Part shown: piece after piece, positions 35,513 through 40,443 of the stretch
How the letters are laid out: every line of letters starts with the position of its first letter
How positions within the stretch are numbered: the first letter of the stretch is position 1
Source of the DNA: JBDKJS01 sp039806065
GTDB lineage: Bacteria; Bacteroidota; Bacteroidia; AKYH767-A; 2013-40CM-41-45
Assembly (NCBI GenBank): GCA_039806065.1
Contig: JBDKJS010000127.1
Location: 1-40,443, forward strand
DNA length: 40,443 nucleotides
Direction: 5' to 3'
Made by a program: the position numbers and the translations under genes
Notes under the pieces: model-generated
What the model was told of the DNA's origin: nothing
Databases searched by the model: none
Seen by the model: the letters and a program-made list of their open reading frames with translations, nothing else

Positions 35513-36223
35513 TCAGGCATTGCCACCAAGAGACTTTATTTTTCCAGTAGCTAAATAAGATTCTAATTCTTGGAGGGCATTTTTAGAGACCCACTTCGCT
35601 GCCTTATCATCAAATTTTTGAAGTTCATAGCACAAGGCAATACAACGCTTACACAACTTTTGATTTCGCTTACCAATTTGCCGGATACTCCAGTTCACTG
35701 CTTTTTTAACAAAATTTCGTTCGTCAAAAGCATGCAACTTGATTAATTCAAAGTAAGAAATAAAATAGGCATCATTTGCTTTTTTATCATGTACCGCCAG
35801 ATAAGCCAAAAGAGAGAAGGCAGCGCGCTTTTGATATTCGCCAGAAGTAGCAGCCCACTCATGAATAAGGTCGCTAGCAAAATTAGTTTTTCGCAATAGA
35901 TTAGAACAAAAGCCATCCACCAGATCCCAACTATTTAAGTCTTTGTGCCAAGATTGAATCATGACTAAATCAGTTTTTTTGGGATCAGCGATAAGGGTGG
36001 CCAATAAACGTGCCTCGTGAATATTGGTATGCCAAAGAGCTAATGCCAATTCATGATTTTTTTTGTAGCGCTTGGCTATTTCTTTCACTTGAGGCATGGT
36101 TAATCCTAAATTGAAATTGCTATCAATGGCAAAATGAGCTTGTTTTTGTCTTACTGATTCAGTTCCCTGCTGGCGCATATGGGCAATTATTTCGGTCACC
36201 TGCAGTTGAGTTAATTCGTTCAT
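35513..36223 (-). CDS. AlkD-like DNA alkylation repair protein
   Basis: This HEAT-like-repeat DNA glycosylase family removes N3- and N7-alkylated purines. In the 236-residue protein starting at 36223 the key residues known from Bacillus cereus AlkD are all present: W99 and D103 in NSWDLVDGF, R133 in YQKRAAFS, and W178 in KAVNWSIRQIG. An active enzyme is therefore likely. The frame stays open 20 codons further upstream, but the ATG at 36223 forms an ATGA overlap with the pdxJ stop and gives the family-typical start, so I chose it. It is co-transcribed with pdxJ, a pairing with no obvious functional logic. Confidence 0.92.
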   Translation of the reverse strand: MNELTQLQVTEIIAHMRQQGTESVRQKQAHFAIDSNFNLGLTMPQVKEIAKRYKKNHELALALWHTNIHEARLLATLIADPKKTDLVMIQSWHKDLNSWDLVDGFCSNLLRKTNFASDLIHEWAATSGEYQKRAAFSLLAYLAVHDKKANDAYFISYFELIKLHAFDERNFVKKAVNWSIRQIGKRNQKLCKRCIALCYELQKFDDKAAKWVSKNALQELESYLATGKIKSLGGNA

Positions 36224-36933
36224 TTCAATTGACGTTTGTACATTTGTATAGCATTTTCTAGTCCTAAATAAATGGCATCGCATACCAAGGCATGGCCAAT
36301 GCTCACCTCTAATAAATTTGGAATCTGGCTATGGAAATAGCGCAGGTTTTCTAAACTTAAATCATGACCAGCATTAATGCCAAGGCCCAGTTGGTGTGCG
36401 GTTAAAGCGGCATTCCTATAGGGTTCAATGGCGCCTTCAGGATTTTTTGGAAAAAGTGTTGCAAAAGCCTCTGTGTAAAGTTCAATTCTGTCGGTGCCAG
36501 TGTCAGCAGCAGCAGCTATTTGCACTGGTATGGGGTCTATGAACAAACTTGTTCGGATACCAGCCTTTTTAAACTGAGCGATGGTATCTTTTAAAAATTG
36601 CTGATGCTTCATAGCATCCCATCCTGCATTGCTGGTAATCACATTCGGTGCATCGGGCACTAAAGTAACTTGGGCCGGGCTATGCTCCAGCACTAATTGA
36701 ATAAAAGAAGGAGAGGGATAGCCCTCAATATTGAATTCCGTTCTTATATTTTGCTTTAAATCTTTCACATCGCTAAATCGGATATGCCTTTCATCAGGAC
36801 GAGGGTGAACAGTAATGCCATCAGCTCCAAATTTTTCGGCATCTAGCGCCACTTGAAGCACGTTAGGCCTATTTCCACCTCGTGCATTGCGTAGGGTGGC
36901 TATCTTGTTTATGTTAACACTTAACTTAGTCAT
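36220..36933 (-). CDS. pdxJ: Pyridoxine 5'-phosphate synthase PdxJ
   Basis: PdxJ condenses 1-deoxyxylulose 5-phosphate with 3-amino-2-oxopropyl phosphate in the DXP-dependent vitamin B6 pathway. The 237-residue protein has LSVNINKIATLRNARGG, ITVHPRPDERHI and NIEGYPS with the catalytic Glu, and GINAGHDLSLEN near the C-terminus. All are typical. The start ATG at 36933 follows an exact -7 element by only eight bases. It overlaps the AlkD-like gene by four bases. Confidence 0.97.
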   Translation of the reverse strand: MTKLSVNINKIATLRNARGGNRPNVLQVALDAEKFGADGITVHPRPDERHIRFSDVKDLKQNIRTEFNIEGYPSPSFIQLVLEHSPAQVTLVPDAPNVITSNAGWDAMKHQQFLKDTIAQFKKAGIRTSLFIDPIPVQIAAAADTGTDRIELYTEAFATLFPKNPEGAIEPYRNAALTAHQLGLGINAGHDLSLENLRYFHSQIPNLLEVSIGHALVCDAIYLGLENAIQMYKRQLK

Positions 36934-36941
36934 ATTAAAGT

Positions 36942-36949
36942 CAAACTTA
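36942..36949 (-). promoter_or_regulatory. -7 element of the pdxJ operon
   Basis: Read on the minus strand this is TAAGTTTG, an exact TAnnTTTG match, with eight bases to the ATG. The transcript would have an extremely short leader. Confidence 0.55.
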
Positions 36950-37023
36950 GTTCAATACTTTTTAAAATAAAAACAGGCATGGTTTTGGATTGTTTCTTAC
37001 ACATTAGGTGAGCAAAAATAGTT

Positions 37024-37031
37024 TACTTTTG
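37024..37031 (+). promoter_or_regulatory. -7 element of the CBS-domain gene
   Basis: TACTTTTG is an exact TAnnTTTG match, 49 bases before the ATG at 37081. No clear -33 element was found. Confidence 0.45.
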
Positions 37032-37080
37032 CCAGCCGAATAAAAACCGAATAGTAAATATTTTCGTAAAATTACTTAGC

Positions 37081-37743
37081 ATGATAGCACGCGAATTAAT
37101 TAATGATACCTTCCCACCATTGAAGCTGAGTGACAGCGGATTGAAAGCCATCAACTGGTTAGAAGAATTTCACTTAGAGCACTTACCTTTAGTGGATCAA
37201 ATAGACTATGTGGGTTTAGTTACAGAAGAAGACATTTTAAAACTAGCAGCACTTGATCAACCCTTAGCCAATCAACCACTAAGTTTGAGCAAACCATTTG
37301 TTAAAGCTACCCAACCCATTTTTGAAGTGGTAAAAGTATTGAGCAAGCACAAGCTTACTGCGGTACCTGTGCTTGATGATGGTGGTAAATATGCTGGCTT
37401 GGTAACCCTTCCGGATATTATGAAGCACTATGCCGAAAGTGGAATTTTTGATGACAGTAATGGAGTAGTGGTATTGGAAATGCACATGCAACAATATTCA
37501 TTGGTGCACATAGCTGGAATAGTGGAAAGTGAAAGTGCTAAAATACTCCAAGTTTATGTTACGCCCGATCTTGAGAAAGAAACAATCGATGTAACGCTAA
37601 AAATCAATCAAAACGACCTTACCAGAATTATTGCCGGCTTCGAAAGACATGGTTACAATGTAACTGAGCATTATAACCAAGGTGAATACTTGGGCGATTT
37701 AAAGTCCCGCTATGATGCATTGATGAATTACCTGAACATATAG
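37081..37743 (+). CDS. CBS-pair and ACT-like domain protein
   Basis: The 220 residues hold two CBS motifs in the first 125 (HLPLVDQIDYVGLVTEEDIL and TAVPVLDDGGKYAGLVTLPDI), which usually bind adenosyl ligands. The C-terminal part of about 75 residues (SLVHIAGIVESESAKI, DVTLKINQNDLTRIIAGFE) resembles an ACT domain. It is soluble. In Bacteroidota such a gene is commonly found near pdxJ, on the opposite strand, as here. It is probably regulatory, with the target unknown. A BamA-like gene follows after 63 bases and may be co-transcribed. Confidence 0.88.
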   Translation: MIARELINDTFPPLKLSDSGLKAINWLEEFHLEHLPLVDQIDYVGLVTEEDILKLAALDQPLANQPLSLSKPFVKATQPIFEVVKVLSKHKLTAVPVLDDGGKYAGLVTLPDIMKHYAESGIFDDSNGVVVLEMHMQQYSLVHIAGIVESESAKILQVYVTPDLEKETIDVTLKINQNDLTRIIAGFERHGYNVTEHYNQGEYLGDLKSRYDALMNYLNI

Positions 37744-37806
37744 TTTATCAATGTTCCAAAAATTGTTTGGCAACCACCTGCATTTTTTTTATTTTGCTGA
37801 ACAGCC

Positions 37807-39219
37807 TTGATCAACTTCCCCAAAATAGCAACCTTTTTTTTTCGCCATTGGACAATGGTATTTTTGTTTTGTGCCAATTTTGTATCAGCGCAAGATACTT
37901 TGGTGATTATCGGCAGCATTACAGCCATAGGGAATAAAACTACCAAGGATCAAATCATTATGCGCGAACTCACAGTTAAAAGTGGTGACACCATAGTGTT
38001 TTCTCAGCTTCCTGATTTACTAAAGCGCAGCGAAGAAAATTTATACAACACAGCACTATTCAATAGCACTAAAGTAAATTATTTGCGGAGTGGAAATAGT
38101 GTAGCTTTATATGTAATGCTTACCGAACGTTGGTATATTTTCCCATTGCCCATTTTAGAAATAGTAGATCGAAATTTTAACGAGTGGTGGCAAACCAAAG
38201 ATTTATCTCGGCTCAATTATGGTGGTTATTTGGTATGGAATAATTTTAGAGGCAGGCGAGAAACATTTACCACTAGTGTAAAATGGGGCTATACCCGCAA
38301 GCTGGGATTCAGCTATGTGATTCCGTTTATTAGCAAACGGCAGCAAGATGGTTTGGGTTTTTATTGGAGCTTTGCACAAACGCGCGAAGTTGCAGTGCGC
38401 ACCCTTAACAACCGTTATGATTTTTATAATAACGATCAGTCATATGTTAGACGCGAACAAGGGGGCAGCATCACCTATACAAGAAGGCCGGGGTTGTACC
38501 AAACTCATACAGCAGAGCTGGGCTATCGAACAGTAACTGTTCAGGACACGGTAATAGCACAAAACCCACTTTTTTTCTTATCAACTGGGGACAACAGCCT
38601 TGCTAATTTTTCTGTCAAATACACTTACAAAATCGATCATCGCGACATTCGTCCCTATCCTCTCAAAGGATATTTTTTAGAAGCTGAAGTGGGCAAAGCA
38701 GGGTTACAATTTTTAGGAGATAAAATAGATTTGTATAATTTAGGTGTTTGGGCTAAAAAGTATTGGACATTGACCAACAGATGGTATGCAGCATTGGGAT
38801 ACCGGGCTAAGTGGGTATTAGGGAAAGAACAGCCTTATTATTATGCTCGATCATTGGGCATAGGGCGTGATGTGGTACGGGGCTATGAACTATATTTAGT
38901 AGATGGGCAAACTTTGCAATTGTTTAAAAGTAACTTAAAGTTTAAACTTTTGGGCACTAAGAATATTAAAGCTGGTTTTATTCCAATTGAAAAATTTAGC
39001 ACCATACCAATGGCACTCTATTTAAATCTCTTTGGAGATGCCGCTTTCGTGCAAGATACACAGCACCAATTAGGAAACCCACTCAGCAATACCTGGCTGT
39101 ATGGCTATGGAATGGGATTAGATCTGGTGACTTATTATGATATCGTATTTAGGGTAGATTATAGCTTTAATAAACAAGGACAAAGCGGGTTCTTTCTGCA
39201 TTTTAACGCACCTTTTTAA
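37807..39219 (+). CDS. BamA/TamA-like outer-membrane beta-barrel protein
   Basis: The 470-residue protein has a signal peptide ending in FVSAQD, one POTRA-like domain at about 35-110 (TTKDQIIMRELTVKSGDTI, EENLYNTALFNSTKV), and a C-terminal barrel of about 330 residues. The barrel has the surface-antigen motif GRDVVRGYE, which stands for the lid-loop VRGY, and ends in FNAPF. One POTRA is fewer than in BamA, so it is an accessory Omp85-family protein rather than the main BamA. Starting at the TTG at 37807 gives a signal peptide with basic residues; the ATG at 37855 would leave a very short one. It is convergent with the lysozyme gene. Confidence 0.88.
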   Translation: MINFPKIATFFFRHWTMVFLFCANFVSAQDTLVIIGSITAIGNKTTKDQIIMRELTVKSGDTIVFSQLPDLLKRSEENLYNTALFNSTKVNYLRSGNSVALYVMLTERWYIFPLPILEIVDRNFNEWWQTKDLSRLNYGGYLVWNNFRGRRETFTTSVKWGYTRKLGFSYVIPFISKRQQDGLGFYWSFAQTREVAVRTLNNRYDFYNNDQSYVRREQGGSITYTRRPGLYQTHTAELGYRTVTVQDTVIAQNPLFFLSTGDNSLANFSVKYTYKIDHRDIRPYPLKGYFLEAEVGKAGLQFLGDKIDLYNLGVWAKKYWTLTNRWYAALGYRAKWVLGKEQPYYYARSLGIGRDVVRGYELYLVDGQTLQLFKSNLKFKLLGTKNIKAGFIPIEKFSTIPMALYLNLFGDAAFVQDTQHQLGNPLSNTWLYGYGMGLDLVTYYDIVFRVDYSFNKQGQSGFFLHFNAPF

Positions 39220-39228
39220 CTACAGCAC

Positions 39229-40029
39229 TTATTTAATTAGAATATTTTTAAAGTCTTTTCGTGATCCATTAAATACATTTACATCCACCAACTCGCGGCA
39301 ACCATGAATCACACCTTTGTCGGCATGCTGCCAGAAAAGCCACTTCACTTTTCCGCTCACTACTGGTTTGGGCACATAATAGTGGGCTATCCAAAAAATA
39401 TATTCTTCAAAATCTTCACTTAGGTAATCGTTAATAAAATCGGCATTGGAATAAATGATAGGGCGCACACCATAGTGAGCTTTTAAGCCATCAGCAAAGA
39501 GTTTCAAGTTTTTAACTATTTCTTTCTTGCTTAATTTTCCGGTCTCTTCAATATCTATTACCGGAGGTAGGTCGCCTGGTTTTAGAGTAACGCTGCTTTT
39601 AAAATTATTGATTTGTTGCTTAATATTTTTCTGAGGATAAAAATAATGATAGGCCCCTTTGTAAATAGGCAATGTTGTGGCTGCAGTCCAAAAGTCATCA
39701 AACAGCGGATCTTCCAGCCAAATGCCTTCTGTGGCTTTGATGAACACAAAATCAAATTTGATGGTATCTTTAAACTGATTGGTAGTTGATAGTTTTTTCC
39801 AGTCTATATCATCTTGCCATCGGCTAATGTCTATACCATGCAAAGTGTATTTTTCAGGGTACCAAATCTTATTCGCATAGCGCTTAGGGTTCACCCTGCG
39901 ATCAGCATATCTATAAGCCTTATAACCGTAATAATAAATGTCCTTTTTAAAAATCCATGCTGTGGCTAGCAGTCCCAATGTGATTATTAATAGGATCCAT
40001 CTTTTTTTATATTTTTTCTTGGCAGCCAC
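39229..40029 (-). CDS. GH25 lysozyme-like muramidase with N-terminal membrane anchor
   Basis: The 266 residues begin with a basic stretch and one transmembrane segment (WILLIITLGLLATAWIF), followed by a glycoside hydrolase family 25 domain: HGIDISRWQDDIDW with D67, FIKATEG, and the catalytic DxE pair D159/E161 in VIDIEETG. The C-terminal WLFWQHAD and VDVNVFNG segments are typical. It should cut the MurNAc-GlcNAc bond of peptidoglycan at the outer face of the inner membrane, probably in wall remodelling. The only start at the right place is a GTG at 40029. Confidence 0.92.
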   Translation of the reverse strand: MAAKKKYKKRWILLIITLGLLATAWIFKKDIYYYGYKAYRYADRRVNPKRYANKIWYPEKYTLHGIDISRWQDDIDWKKLSTTNQFKDTIKFDFVFIKATEGIWLEDPLFDDFWTAATTLPIYKGAYHYFYPQKNIKQQINNFKSSVTLKPGDLPPVIDIEETGKLSKKEIVKNLKLFADGLKAHYGVRPIIYSNADFINDYLSEDFEEYIFWIAHYYVPKPVVSGKVKWLFWQHADKGVIHGCRELVDVNVFNGSRKDFKNILIK

Positions 40030-40306
40030 TCTTGTTATAAAAAATTTATTTTGTAATAATACATAAAACTACTTGCTTCAGTTCAAGAAGTTTTCTACAG
40101 CGGCTAGAAATAACCAATCCAATAAAGTTGATAATTATTTTTATGGTTCTTTTACGGGTTGCCATGCTAGTTGGTAGGCTGTCTTCCAAGCGGGCGTTTT
40201 GGTAAGTAAGGAAGTTTAAAGTTTCAAAGACTCACGTAACAGACAAGAAAAATCCCCAATAACCAAGCCTTTGAAGCTAAAGTAACTGGGGGAATAAATT
40301 TTTTCT
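40030..40306. other. Intergenic region upstream of the lysozyme gene
   Basis: No gene or clear promoter element was seen. A possible weak long-range pairing exists between TCCCC and GGGGGA in the right half, but it is not convincing. Confidence 0.4.
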
Positions 40307-40326
40307 AAAAAAGGGGGCAATCCCCT
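40307..40326 (-). terminator. Terminator of the partial T9SS gene
   Basis: On the minus strand the sequence forms GGGG-ATTG-CCCC followed by six Ts, just downstream of the TAA stop at 40338. Confidence 0.75.
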
Positions 40327-40337
40327 ACTTGATATAT

Positions 40338-40443
40338 TTATATTTTGGTAAGATGCTTGGCTATTCTTTCTCCTGTAGGAGTAGTGATGAGCATAATATA
40401 AGCGCCTTGTGCAAGGTTGCTCATATCAAATTGGTATAGCCCA
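40338..40443 (-). CDS. C-terminal end of a T9SS-sorted protein, cut by the window edge
   Basis: The minus strand reads GLYQFDMSNLAQGAYIMLI, then TTPTGERIAKHLTKI and a stop. The NLAQGAYIMLI pattern with a basic tail is the end of a type A (Por) sorting domain, so the protein should be exported through the T9SS. Nothing can be said about the rest of the protein, which lies beyond the window. Confidence 0.8.
   Translation of the reverse strand, partial: GLYQFDMSNLAQGAYIMLITTPTGERIAKHLTKI

Overview
The window is a stretch of chromosome from a member of the Bacteroidota. Several things support this: three proteins carry the C-terminal sorting tail of the type IX secretion system (T9SS), one of them cut by the window edge; there is a DUF3098 gene; the gene order ftsX-DUF3098-uppP-truB is typical of the phylum; a LytTR regulator is paired with a beta-propeller sensor kinase; and many genes have a TAnnTTTG promoter element close to their start. 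The DNA is AT-rich by eye. A lineage near Chitinophagales or Saprospirales would fit, but the sequence alone does not settle it.

Layout. 1-1857 (+): end of a MarC-like membrane protein, a [2Fe-2S] thioredoxin-like ferredoxin, a small unknown gene and murI, tightly packed. 1844-4326 (-): VWA protein, TerB/DnaJ protein and CvpA as one operon. 4426-5831 (+): a small unknown gene, tRNA-Met(CAT) with its own promoter and terminator, and a HAD phosphatase. 5897-14136 (-): a T9SS surface protein, then (in transcription order) a repeat-built secreted protein followed by the operon sensor kinase - LytTR regulator - single-domain globin. 14450-19528: hydrolase, esterase, DUF885 peptidase, barrel-like protein, GNAT acetyltransferase and a lipoprotein. 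19531-25074: leuS facing the ftsX-DUF3098-uppP-truB operon. 25075-28550: an accessory insert holding rmuC, a BRO-N/DinD-like gene and a broken cysteine desulfurase. 28551-40443: queA, a giant secreted metzincin-like protease, ispD, pdxJ with an AlkD-like glycosylase, a CBS/ACT protein, a BamA-like outer-membrane protein, a GH25 lysozyme, and the end of another T9SS protein.

Most of the window is housekeeping: cell wall (murI, uppP, ftsX, GH25), isoprenoid and PLP synthesis (ispD, pdxJ) and tRNA biology (leuS, truB, queA, tRNA-Met). It is mixed with surface and secreted proteins. The two parts most worth a second look are the truB-queA insert, which resembles a decayed DNA-damage or defence module, and the globin that ends a two-component operon. 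I see no CRISPR array, no rRNA and no intact insertion sequence.
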